This document shows positions 24,049 to 35,104 of a DNA stretch of 64,000 bases, piece by piece; within the stretch, counting starts at the first letter, position 1; every line of letters begins with the position of its first letter. The notes below the pieces were generated by a model that made no database searches, was not told the DNA's origin, and saw nothing but the letters and a program-made list of their open reading frames with translations. Where the stretch lies: contig CM070511.1 of assembly GCA_036346375.1 (NCBI GenBank), positions 1,488,001 through 1,552,000 of the forward strand, in the 5' to 3' direction. Source of the DNA: Guadua angustifolia (taxonomy: Eukaryota; Streptophyta; Magnoliopsida; Poales; Poaceae). Both the position numbers and the translations under genes were made by a program.

Positions 24049-26551
24049 GATATGATATAAAGTAAGAACATCAAATTTCAAGTCTCACCATATATAAGTC
24101 ATTTAAATAGAAGATTTGGGTGCTTTCCTTAGATTTTATCTCTAAATTTTTAGATTTTACACACTAGATAGAATAATTTCTTTTATTGGTGATGGGAGCG
24201 TAATAGTATATGGCAAAATGGTCACGATGATTCACTCCTTTCCATTTCTATCGGCTACCTATCTTGTATACTAGTAAATTTTTAGCGTAACACGCCACGG
24301 CGTGTATTCCTAAAGTAAATTTTTTTCGTGATGCTTTTATTTTTGAATCATCGAAATAATGGTAGCTTAATTTGAAAGAACAAAAAAAAATCATGGCGTA
24401 ACACGCATATGACTTATTTTTTCAGTAGGAAAATTTTCTTTTTTTTTAGCGGCGTCTTATTTCCTAAATCGTCGAAATAATGGCGAAGCGAGGAAAAAAT
24501 AGAGATAGAGTTGTAAAAATATCTATTTCGATGAATTATTTGAAAAATATTGGAGGCCGAAATTTGGAGAACGCGATGGGGAAAAAGTCTAGAGGAAAAG
24601 GGTGTAAACTTATTAGAGATGACAACTTTCTTTTATAAAGTCTAACACTCTCGTGTTCACCGAGTAATAATACATGTTTTAAAAATATTAGAGATCGAGA
24701 TGGGCGTAACACATGTATGCGTAACATTTTTCGTAGAATTTTTTTTCCGTGGCGTTTTAATTTTTTGAATCGTCGAAATAATGGTAAAGCAGTTGAAAGA
24801 ACACAAAATTTTTCCGCGGCGTAACACGTCGCATGTCATTTTTTTCGTAGGAATTTTTTTTCGGTAGCGTCTTATTTCCTAAATCGTCGAAATAATGGCG
24901 AAAGCGAGAAAAAAAAAATAGAGATAGAGTTGTAAAAATATCTATTTCGATGAATTATTTGGAAAATATTGGAACCGAAATTTGGGAAAAGGTCTAGAGG
25001 AAAAAGGGTGAAAAATTATTAGAGATGACAACCTTCTTTTCTTGAGTCTAACACTCTACGCCTTCATAGAGTAATAATACATGTTTTAAAAATATTAGAG
25101 ATCGAGATGGAAATCGAGTTGGGAAAAAAGTCTAGAGATAAAGTTTGCACACATATTTCTAGTAATGAAAACATTTTCAGGAAAAAGCGGAGAAAGGACC
25201 TAGGCGTAAGGAGCAAGGACACGAATGTTACGTTTTTGGATCATCGCTATCTGAAAAATTAGAAAAGGGCTTGTTCGCGATTTTAATTTAACGGAGGTTC
25301 TTTCCGTAAAATAGCGCCGAGGACCTAAGCGATTTTAGGAAAATATCTTCTCCTCACAAAAATCGCATAAAGGACCTATTAAGTAATTTGTAAAAGAACC
25401 AAAAGCATAAATTTTTTTTTTTGAGCCAGGGAGCATGGATCGGCTCAAGCACTGAGGCCGGCCATCGCCGACATTTAGGAAAGGACTTATACATGACTAT
25501 TACTTCCAACCATCTCTGTCGACTACTAATAATAAAAGCAAAGCGGTGTGTAGGTCTAGAAATTTAGACTTCATGGGTTTTTCATCTAGCTAGCTATACA
25601 AGTTCGCTAGCACTTTAGTGTAACTAGGTTGTGATGTCTTTTACGCTTGTGCGTATAGCATGAGGAGCAGGTTAATAGGCGATAAAGTAGTTCGGATGTT
25701 TAGTTGGTAATCTCAATGATAAGAGCGATTAGTAAGGCGCCTCAATGTCACACCGTGGGCGTCCACTATATATCTGCAATTAACATCGATTAAACATGGA
25801 CTAAGCGATTTGGCATTCATTTAATATCAAGAATGTATTATTGGATCGATAAATATCAATAAGGCATTATCGGACATTGGAGAGATACCTAAGCATCTAT
25901 ATGAAATTTGCGAACTTCTTATATCGGCCCAATAAGACATTGTTCTATCCATGTTCGACTTCATGCTCGAGGCAAAACAAAGCAATGATATGAGATAGGA
26001 ATACCATGAAAATGGCCGACAAGGAATTCTTTAGTAAAATCAACCAAAATATATAAGGCATGGAACATGGACATGGAAAGTTCAAGAAAACAATTAGCGA
26101 TGGATCGGCCTTATTATGTGCGAGGTTTTAAGCGAGTATTGCCGCGATAAACACTCAAATTAACAATATTGATTCAAGCAGCGCACATTCAGGAATGGAG
26201 TATGTAGCGAGTTCTTTTAGTCATGCAAATATTGTACATGTTCATCTCCTTGAAAAAATACCCTCAAATCTTCACTTTGCTTAAGTTCGAGGTGTGAAAC
26301 TATTACATTAATGAATACATCCGAGAGGTTGTGACACGGTTCAATGGATTATTTGCTAAACCCAAATTTCTCTTAGAGTAAAGCAAAATAACAATAGCCT
26401 AATAAGCAAGGAATCACAATCTGACACCACAGTTCAATAGTCCATATCTTGTTATGTTCTAGAGATGATATAAGAAATGGTTGTTAACAAAACTATAATT
26501 TTTTAAAATACCAATAACATTCTTATTTGGAAGGGAATGCCTTCATCCCCC
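24049..26551. other. Flank beyond the LTR (version 1); no gene
   Basis: This is the counterpart of 34012-36551. It includes degraded versions of the 436-bp tandem repeats (about 24285-25105) and AT-rich unique DNA. I see no protein-coding gene or RNA gene. Read the cleaner version at 34012-36551 in preference. Confidence 0.7.
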
Positions 26552-29500
26552 CGCAAGTTGGGGGGGGGGGTTTGGGGGGCCCCCCTTTTTTTTTTTTTTT
26601 TTTTGGGCCCCCCCCCCTTTTTTTTTTTTTTGGGGGGGGGGGTTTTTTTTTTAAATTTTTTTGGCAAATTGGTTTTTTAGGAAAAAAAATTTTTTAATTT
26701 TTTGGTGGGGAATTTTTTTTTTTTAAAAAAACTTAAAAAAATTTTTTTAAAAAAACCCAAAAAAAAAAAAAGGGGAAAAAAGCCAAAATTTTTTTTTTTA
26801 AAAATTTTGGAAAACCCCCCCCGGTTTTTTTAATTTCCCCAAATTTGGGGGGTTTTTTCCCGTTTCCGGGAAAATTGGTTTTGGGGAAAAAAAACCCCCC
26901 CGGGGCCCCTTAACCCCCTTTTTTTCCCCCCCCAAAAAAATTTTTTTTCTTTTTTCAAACCCCCAAAACCCCAAACCCAAAAAAAAGGGGGGGCAAAAAA
27001 ATTTTTTAAAAAAATTTAAAATTTTTTTTAAAAAAAAATTTAAATTTTTAAAAACCCCCTTTTTTAAAAAATTTTTAAAAAAAAAGGGGGGGCCCCCCCC
27101 CCCTTTTCCCCCCTAAAATTTTTTTCCCCCCCGGCCCCCAAAAAACCCCCCAAAAACCCCCCCCCCCCTTATTTTTGGAAAAGGTTTTTTCCCCGGGGTT
27201 TTTTCCCCCAAATTTTGGGAAAAAAATTTTTTGGGATTTTTTTTTTTTTTTAAGGGGGCCCCCGGGGAAAATTTTTTAAAAAAAAAAATTTTTTTTTAAT
27301 TAAAATTTTGGGGCCCCCAATTTTAAAATTAACCCAAGGGGGGGTTTTCCCTTTTTTTAACCCAAAAAAAGGGGAAAAGGAAAAAACCCCCTTTTTGGGG
27401 GGGGGGGGGGGGAAAAAAAGGGGTAAATTTAATTTTTTTGGGGGGTTTAATTTTTAAATTTTTTTTGGGGGGAAGGTTGGGAAAGGGTTTTTTAAAAATT
27501 TTGGCAAAAAATTTTTTTTTTTTTAAAAAAAAAATTTAAAATTTTGGGGGGGGGGGGGTTTTTTTTTTTGGGGTTTTTTTTTTTTTGGGTTGGGAAAAAT
27601 TTAAAATACCCCTTTTTTTTTTTTTTTTTTTTTTTAAAAAAAAGAATTTTTTTTTTTGGATTTGGGGTTTTTTTAAATTTTGGGGGGTTTTTTTTTTTTT
27701 TTTGGGGGGGTTTTTTTAAATTTTTGGTTAAAAAAAAAAATTTTTTTTTTTTTTTAAAAAAAAAATTTTTTTTTTTGGGTTTTTTTTTTTTTTAAAAAAG
27801 GGAAAAAAAAGGGGGCCGGGGGTTTGGCCCCAAAGGGGGGGTTTTTTAAAAAAATTTTTTTCCCCAATTTTAAAAATTTTTTAAAAGCCCAAACCCTTTT
27901 TTTCCCCAAAAATTTTTAAAAATTTTTTTAAAAGGCCAAATTTTGGCCCTTTTTTTTTAAAATTTTTTTTTTTCCTTTTTAAAATAATAATTTTTTGGGT
28001 TTTTTTTTTTTTAAAAATTTTTTTCCCCTTTTTTTTTTTTTTAAAAAAAATTTTTTTTTTTTTTTTGGGGAATGTTTTTGGGGTTTTTTTTTAAAAAATT
28101 TTGGTTTTTTCCAACCCTTTTTAAAAAGGGGTTTTTTTTTTTCCCCCCAAAAAATTTTTTGTTTTTTTAAATTTTTTTGGGTTTTTTAAATTTTTTCCCA
28201 ATTTTTTTTTTTTAACGAAATTTTGGGGTTTTTTAAATTTTTAATTTTAAAAATTTCCCAAAAAGGGTTTTTTTCCCCTTAGTTCTTTTTTTTAAATTTT
28301 TTTTTAAATTTTTTTTTTTTTTTTTAAAAATTTTTTTTTTTTTAAAACAACCCCCTTTTTTTTTTTTTAAAAAAAATTTTGAAAAAATTTTTTAAAAAAA
28401 ATTTAAGGAAATTTTTCCCCCTTTTTCCCTTTAAAAAAATTAGGGGGGGGAAAAAAAAAATTTTAAAAAAAAAGGGGTTGTTTTTATTTTGGGGGAAAAA
28501 AAAATTTGTTTTTTTTCCTTTTTTAAAAAATTTTTTTGGGTTTTTAAAGGAAAAAAAATGTTTTTTTTCAAAAAATTTTAAGGCCCCTTTTTTGTTTTTT
28601 TGGGGGGAATTTTAAAAAATTTTTTTTTTTAAAAAAAAAAAAAAAAAGGGGGTTTTTTTTTTGGGTTTTTCCCCCCAAAAAAATAGGGGGGTTTTTTTTT
28701 TTTGAAGCCAAAAACCCTTTTTAAATTTTTTGAAAAATTTTTAAAAATTTTAATTTTTTAAATTTTTTTAATTTTTGGCCCTTTTTTTGGGTTTTTTAAA
28801 AAAATTTTTGGTTTAAAAAAATTGTTCCTTTTTTTTTTTTTTTGGGCCCCCTTTTTTTTTTGCCCCCCCTTTTTTTTTTTTTTTTGAATTTTCCCCCTTT
28901 TTTCCGGTTTTTTTTAAAAGGTTTTTAATAAAAATTTTTTTCAATTTTTCCCAAATTTTTTTTTTTAAGTTTTTAAACCCAAAAATTTTGGAAAAGAAAG
29001 GTTTTTAATTTAAATTTTTTTTAAAAATTTTTTTTTTTTTTTTTTTTAAAATTTTTTTAAAAAAATTTTAAAAATTTTTCTTTTTTTAAATTGAATTTTA
29101 AAAGGGTTTTTTTTGAAAAAAACCCAAAATTTTTTAAAAAAATTTTTTGGGTTTTTTTTTTAAGGTTTTAAAATTTTTTTTAAAAAAAAAAAGGGGGTTT
29201 TTTTTTTTTTCCCCTTTTAAAAAATTTTTTTTTAAATTTTTTTGGGGGTTCAAAAGGGGTTTTTGGGTTTTTTTAAAAAAAAAAAAAAAAAGGGGGGTTT
29301 GTTTTTAAAAACCCCGCCCCTTTGATAAAATTTTTTTGGGGGGGGGCCCCCAAAATTTTTTAAAAAAAAATTTTTTTTTTTTAAATTGTTTTTTGGAAAA
29401 AAAAAAAAAACCTTTTTTAAAACCTTTTTTTGGGGTTTTTTAATTTTTTTTAAAACCCCCCCTTTTTTTTTTAAAAAAGGGTTTTTAAAAAAAGCCCCAA

Positions 29501-29570
29501 AATTGGTTTAAATTTTTAAAATTTTTAAAAATTTTTTTTTAACTTCCCAAACCCAAAAAAGGGCCCCTTT

Positions 29571-29611
<41 letters not shown>

Positions 29612-30557
29612 TTTTAACAAAAAAATTTTTTTTTAAAATTAAAAAAAATTTTTTTTAAAAAAATTTTTAAAAATTTTTTTTGGGGTTTTTTTTTAAAGGA
29701 AGGTTTTGGGGAAAACCCCTTTTTCCAAATTTTTTGGGCAAGGTTTTTTTTGTTAAATTTAAAACCCCGGGCCTTTAAAAAAAAAATTTTTTTTTCCCTT
29801 TTTCCCCCTTTTAAAACCCTTTGGGGGGGGGGAAAAAAAGGGGGAAAATGGTTTTTTTTTTTTTTTTTTAAAAAAACCAAAAATTTTGGGGGTTTTTTTT
29901 TTTTTTTTTTTTTTTTTTTCCCCTTTTTTTTCCAAAACCCCAATTTGGTTGGGTTTTATAAAGGAAAAAAAAATTGGGGTTTTTTAAAACCCCCTTTCAA
30001 AAATTTTTTTCAATTGGGGTTTTTTAAAAACCCAAAAATTTTTTTTTTAAAAAAAAAATTTTTTCCCTTTTTTTTTGGGGTTTAAAATTTTTTGGGTTTT
30101 GTTTTTTTTCCTTTTTTTTTGGGGGGGAAAAAAAATTTTCCCCAAAAGTTTTAAAAATTTTTTTTTCCAAAATTAAAATTTTTGGGGGTTTTTTAAAAAA
30201 AATTTTTTTTTGGGGGGTTTTTCCCTTTTCCCCTTTTTTAAAATTTTTTGCCCGGGAAAATTTTTTTTTTTTTTTAAAATTTTTTTTTCCCTTTGAAGAA
30301 AAAAAAATTTTTAAAATTTTTAAATTTTTTTTTAAATAAAAAAAAAACCCCAAGACTTTTTTTTAAAAAAAAACCCTTTTTTTAAAAAATTTTTTTTTTT
30401 TGGGTTTGGTTCAAAACCCCCAAAAATTTTTTTTTTTTTAAAAAATTTTTTAAAAACCCCCTTTTTGGAAGGAAATTAAAGGTTTTTAAAATTTTTTCCC
30501 CAATTTGGGGAATTTTTTTTTTTTTTGGGGGGGGGAAAAAATTTTTTTTTGGGGGGA
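26552..30557. other. Homopolymer-run stretch, probably sequencing or assembly junk
   Basis: Almost every base in these 4 kb is part of a run of two to over twenty identical bases, in all four letters, with hardly a single isolated base. No known satellite, telomere or microsatellite has this structure. It begins abruptly after the last base of version 1 and ends abruptly at the first base of version 2 of the duplicated block. Long phenylalanine/lysine/glycine/proline ORFs inside it on both strands are by-products of the runs and are not genes. Confidence 0.9.
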
Positions 30558-31136
30558 CGGATCTTTCGGGCATGCTTTGTTAAGATCGGTATAATCAACA
30601 CACATGCGCCACTTTTTATTCTTTTTATAACAAGAACCGGTTCGCTAACCGCCGATACACTTTTTATAAAGCCCGCGCTAAAAGCTTAGTGATTTCTCCT
30701 CGACGCTCTCGGCGATCCCGAGCGAATCGTTGAAGTCGCTGCTTGATGGGCTTCGCCTTCTCGCCCACATTAAGAGAGTGCTCGATCACCTCCCTAGGGA
30801 CACCGGGCATGTCGGAAGATTTCCATGCAAAATGTCCCGATTGGTTCAAGAAAGGTGACAAGCGCGTTTCCTACTTGGGGCCGAAGTCCGTCCCCGAGCA
30901 GAGCCGCTCGAGCTGAGTTGACGGGTCAAAATTACCTTCTTAGTCCCTCGCAGGCCTCATGCTTATCTTGGCTTGCTTTAGCCGACTTCTCCTTCATCTT
31001 GTTGATGCGCCGTCACCGTCGATCTTCTCCTCGCTTACCGCCACTTCTTGCATTTTGGCCATCTCGCAGCTCTCTCGTCAGACGCTAACGATCGCTCGAT
31101 GTCGCCATGACGAAGATAATTCCTTCGCTCGCATCT
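30558..31136 (-). pseudogene. Tat-like reverse transcriptase, N-terminal part (version 2)
   Basis: This corresponds to 20652-21085. It contains only the beginning of the reverse transcriptase, because the block starts at 30558 without the catalytic core, RNase H or integrase. A minus frame at 30664-30861 reads DMPGVPREVIEHSLNVGEKA and later RRGEITKLLAR, the usual lead-in to the polymerase domain in this lineage. The cut through the domain fits a contig end and not a biological border. Confidence 0.7.
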
Positions 31137-31560
31137 TCAAGACGAGATAAGTGTAGTGGGGCACGACCATGAACCCGCTAGGCTCGCCTTCCCAACATGG
31201 CATGGTATGCAGTTAAGATATTCTATCCGGTAATTTTCTCTGGTCCCGAACGTGATCGGCAAAGTGATCTGCCCGAGTGGAACCGAAGAAGTCCCGGGGA
31301 TTACCCCATGGAACGGTGACGAGCCCCGCTTTAGCTTCGAGTGGGGGATCTTCATGTCATCGAAGGTTTTGGAGAAGAGAACGTTGAGTCCACTCCCTCC
31401 GTCCACCAGCACCCTCTTGAGTTTAACGCTACGAATCACAGGGTCCAAAACAAGAGGATATCTACCTGGATATGGGATGTGATCTGGATGATCCAAGCGG
31501 TCAAAGGCAATCGGGACTTCGACCATCCGAGGTATTGGGAGTTGCCAAGATAATCGCATT
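31137..31560 (-). pseudogene. Tat-like aspartic protease (version 2)
   Basis: One open minus-strand frame covers 31137-31733. It reads EVPIAFDRLDHPDHIPYPGR, then RVLVDGGSGLNVLFSKTFDD with the active-site aspartate in V-D-G-G-S-G (about 31357-31425), then TFGTRENYRIEYLN and IPCHVGKASLAG. These are typical of Tat-lineage protease. It lies between gag and reverse transcriptase as expected. Confidence 0.85.
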
Positions 31561-33531
31561 GATGTCCCGAAGCGTAAGCTTTTGCTTTCGCTTGGACTCA
31601 TAGGCGTACCGAGTCCCCGAATATGTGGTTGAGCTCGCTCCATTTTCCGTACTCGCCATCTTCTTGGGATCTTGCTTTTCTTCGCCGCCTTTTGCTTCGC
31701 CCTTGGCCGGCCTCTTGTTGGACTCCTTGGCAAACCTTCTCAGAGTGAAGCAATCCTTCGCAGCATGTTTCTCCTTGGGATGGAAAGGACAGGTTGCATC
31801 CATTACTGCGTCATAATCGTCCGTCCGCAGCGCGTGATGTCGGCCTCGCTCGGCCGCCGCGACCAGTTCTTCGGGCTTCCGCTTCTTATCCCGTTGCCTG
31901 GAGGACTCGGCGTGATCCTTTTTGTCTTTATGCCATGGGCGATCGTCTTAGCACTCGACCAAAGCATCCGAGGCTGTTGCGTAGCAGTCTGCCAATTCGA
32001 ACATCTCCCTTACCGTAGTCGGCGGCTTCTGGGACATCTTCTTAATCAGGTCGGGATCATTGACGCCCTTCTGGAATGCCGTAATGACCGCAGCTTCTGA
32101 GATATCCCAGATCGTATTCTTCTTCTGCATGAAGCGCCAGATAAATTCCCAAAGGGTCTCGCTCCTTCTTTGATGAAGCCGCACAGTCCCGCGAGTCCCG
32201 TGTCTTTCGTAAGTGTCCCGAAATTGGTGATGAATCGCTCACAAAGATCTCCCCAGAGTCTATAGAGTTCGGCCGAAGTCCGGTGAGCTGTGCTTGAGCC
32301 AAGGGGTAAGCGGATCGCGATAATTGGCTATTACATTATGATCGCTTCTACCGCCATGATTGCAAGGGAATAAACTTGCAACCAAGCTTCGGATCTCTCT
32401 CATCGAATTTGGTGATGCCTTTGGGGTTGAAATCTTCAGTTAAACCACTCGGGCCGGCCGAGGAGTGAAGGCTCGGATCCCCTCAATAGGCCCACCGCTG
32501 CGCCGGTGCGGGGAGCGTCGAGAAGGTGATCTAACTCGGCGGTCCACACTATCGCCCTCGTCACGACGGTGCAAGCTTCTGTGGTCGCCCCGGTCGTTAT
32601 GGCAGATGCCGAAATGTTCATAGTCATCTTTGCGCCGACGGCGCTCTTCATCTTCTCGGTCTCGCCGCCTGGCATTTAGGTCTACGCGAAGATCACGACT
32701 GATGCTTCACCGGGCATCCTCACCACGTTGAAGTTCAAGTCGACCACGCATGCCCCGACCGTGAGCTGTATTGCTGCTGGTAGCCTGAGTGACTACGCGG
32801 GTACGAGAGTGCTCTTTCTCCCTTGGTTCTTCTTGATGCTGTTGGATCGCCGCTGCCGTCACCATGGCCTTGACATGGGCCATGATCAGAGCGGCTGGAC
32901 TGTCGGAACCGAGCATTGGTCCCAGTGTGTCGAGAAGTGTCTTTGATGCGACGATGTTCATTGAGGAGTATGGAAACCGACGTTCTCCATCTTCATCCGC
33001 AAGATGTCTTCGCACATTGCGCCCTCGCCCGGAGAGACCTCGCTGGTTTCTTGTGCCTCACGACGAAGGCGCTTATACCTCTACAAAGATCCGCGGCATC
33101 CTTCTATCGCTGGACTCACCATGGGTTCGATCACAAAGATGCCGCAAATCCTTGAGAACTTTCTCGCCATGCTCTCTAAATCAAGAACTATAAGACAGGT
33201 GGGCTGACCTTTATATCCGAAAGTGATTTTCGCGCCTCACCACTCGGGGCTCGTTTTGACCGGTCCTCGCCTGCATCGGAAACAGACTCTGCCTTATCGT
33301 TCGGGGACAGATGGCCACGCCTGTCCCTGATCCGAGTGGCTGCCCAGCTAGGAGAGCGATGGAATTTCCCCCAGATTGGATCTGATCTGAATCCAAAAGG
33401 GTGAGCTTGCCAAGATTGTCGGCGATGAAGTCCAGGCTTCCAAAACGGAACGCCTGGGCGGGAGCAAAGGTGGTCATGACTTCGCTGAGGATCACCATCG
33501 AGCCTGCTAAGATTGATCTTAGCGCAGCCCC
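31560..33531 (-). pseudogene. Tat-like gag (version 2)
   Basis: From right to left on the plus strand the minus-strand blocks are a charged N-terminal region (32440-33010), a capsid-like part at 31948-32184 with RRSETLWEFIWRFMQKKNTI and AFQKGVNDPDLIKKMS, and a C-terminal cysteine-histidine motif CPFHPKEKHAAKDC at about 31757-31800, a C-x2-H-x4-H-x4-C zinc-binding variant. Frames break between the blocks. Gag would form the particle and bind RNA. Confidence 0.8.
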
Positions 33532-33547
33532 TACCTGGCGTGCCAAC
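33532..33547 (-). other. Primer-binding site of the Tat-like element
   Basis: On the minus strand the LTR end GTCGACA is followed by GTTGGCACGCCAGGTA. A TTGGCGCGCCAGGTAGGGG-like sequence at this position is usual in rice and maize Tat-lineage elements; one base differs here. The cognate tRNA is not assigned. Confidence 0.65.
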
Positions 33548-34011
33548 TGTCGACGTTTATTGTCGACAATAATGAAAATGGGGCTAGGCGCTGGATACAA
33601 ACTCGATGGTAACACAAGACATGGGAATTATACAGGTTCGGGCTCTCGTGGAGGAGATAATGCCCTAGTCCTGTGCTCTAGAATTATATGTGGCTAGCTA
33701 ATTTGCTAATGAGATTGTATGTTGATGTTCCCCCGTCCCTCCCTTTATATAGCAGAGGAGGGCGGTTACAAAAGAAAGTCCTGGTCGGATACAAAGTGGG
33801 GATTATATCTCCTGCACCTATCCGTTTGATAACGGCTTAGATTACAATCGTATCCTACCTAATCCGGATCGGTTGCTATCTTTAAGGCTTCCTTATTTCG
33901 CATGTTTTGGCGCATCCTCGTGGCTTGCTTCTCTGCGCAAGCACATTCGATCTCGTTTAGTTGGGCCTCGCAGGCCTGTCTTGCAGATACCCATACTGTG
34001 CATACTCCACA
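33548..34011 (-). repeat. 5' LTR of the Tat-like element (version 2)
   Basis: On the element strand it starts TGTGGAGTATGC (at 34011) and ends GTCGACA (at 33548), so it has TG...CA ends and is about 464 bp long. The next five bases outside are GATAT (34012-34016), a candidate target-site copy whose partner would be outside the window. A TATATAAAG box lies near 33745. The end bears a GTCGAC-rich inverted motif around 33549-33570. Confidence 0.75.
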
Positions 34012-34247
34012 GATATGATATAAAGTAAGAACATCAAATTTCAAGTCTCACCATATATAAGTCATTTAAATAGAAGATTTGGGTGCTTTCCTTAGATTTT
34101 ATCTCTAAATTTTTTAGATTTTTACACACTAGATAGAATAATTTCTTTTATTGGTGATGGGAACAGTAATAGTATATGGCAAAATGGTCCTGATGATTCA
34201 CTCCTTTCCATTTCTATCTGGCTACCTATCTTGTATACTAGTAAATT

Positions 34248-35104
34248 TTTCGCGGCGTAACACGCCGCGCGTGACGTTTTTCCGTAGAAATTTTTTTCCG
34301 GCGGTGCTTTTATTTTTTGAATCATCGAAATAATGAGCGAAACGGCTGAAAGAACAAAAAAAAATCATGGCGTAACACGCCGCGCGCGACATTTTTTCGT
34401 AGGAAAATTTTCTTTTTTTTTTGGCGACGTCTTATTTCCTAAATCGTCGAAATAATGAGCGAAACGAGGGAAAAAATAGAGAGATAGAGTTGTAAAAATA
34501 TCTATTTCGATGAATTATTTGAAAAATATTGGAGACCGAGCTGGAGAACCGCGATGGGGAAAAAGTCTAGAGGAAAAAGGGTGTAAACTTATTAGAGATG
34601 ACAACTTTCTTTTATCGAGTCTAACACTCTACGTGTTCACCGAGTAATAATACATGTTTTAAAAAATATTAGAGATCGAGATGGGCGTAACACGCCGCGC
34701 GTAACATTTTTCCGTAGAATTTTTTTTCCCGGCGGCGTTTTAATTTTTTGAATCGTCGAAATAATGAGCGAAACGGTTGAAAGAACACAAAATTTTTCAC
34801 GGCGTAACACGTCAGCAAGATGTCATTTTTTTTCAGAGAATTTTTTTCCAATGCGCCTTATTTCCTAAATCGTCGAAATAATGAGCGAAACGAGAGAAAA
34901 AAATAGAGAGATAGAGTTGTAAAAATATCTATTTCGATGAATTATTTGGAAAATATTGGAGACCGAGCTGGGGAAAAGGTCTAGAGGAAAAAGGGTGAAA
35001 AATTATTAGAGATGACAACCTTCTTTTGCCGAGTCTAACACTCTACGCCTTCACCGAGTAATAATACATGTTTTAAAAAATATTAGAGATCGAGATGGGA
35101 AATC
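34248..35104. repeat. Higher-order tandem repeat, two units of about 430 bp
   Basis: Two consecutive units (34248-34683 and 34684-about 35104) each contain a short and a long sub-unit. All four sub-units begin with a GGCGTAACACG core, mostly followed by a GC-rich CCGCGCG, and contain TCGTCGAAATAATGAGCG or a one-base variant (about 34322, 34447, 34756, 34871). The long sub-units share GAGATAGAGTTGTAAAAATA and a GTAATAATACATG end. There is no coding frame. The type of element is not recognised; a Helitron or other DNA transposon interior is possible but unproven. Confidence 0.75.

Larger units (their letters stand above)
20652..26551. repeat. Duplicated block, version 1 (pairs with 30558-36551)
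   Basis: From CGGATCTTTCGGGCATGC at 20652 to GCCTTCATCCCCC at 26551 this sequence is collinear with 30558-36551, through element interior, LTR and unrelated flanking DNA alike. It is about 94 bases shorter overall. Differences are mostly one- to three-base gaps or swaps in GC-rich spots, while AT-rich stretches are identical. Its right end runs straight into homopolymer junk. Confidence 0.95.

Noticed and set aside
1..26551. Reading frameshifts as evidence that the gypsy elements are ancient and dead
   Set aside because: Comparison of the two versions of the duplicated block shows many frame breaks present in only one version, so base-level error is at least partly responsible.
26798..30573. 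Several open frames of 60-111 codons rich in Phe, Lys, Gly and Pro
   Set aside because: They are direct translations of homopolymer runs in the suspected junk interval and occur on both strands; no protein family has this composition.
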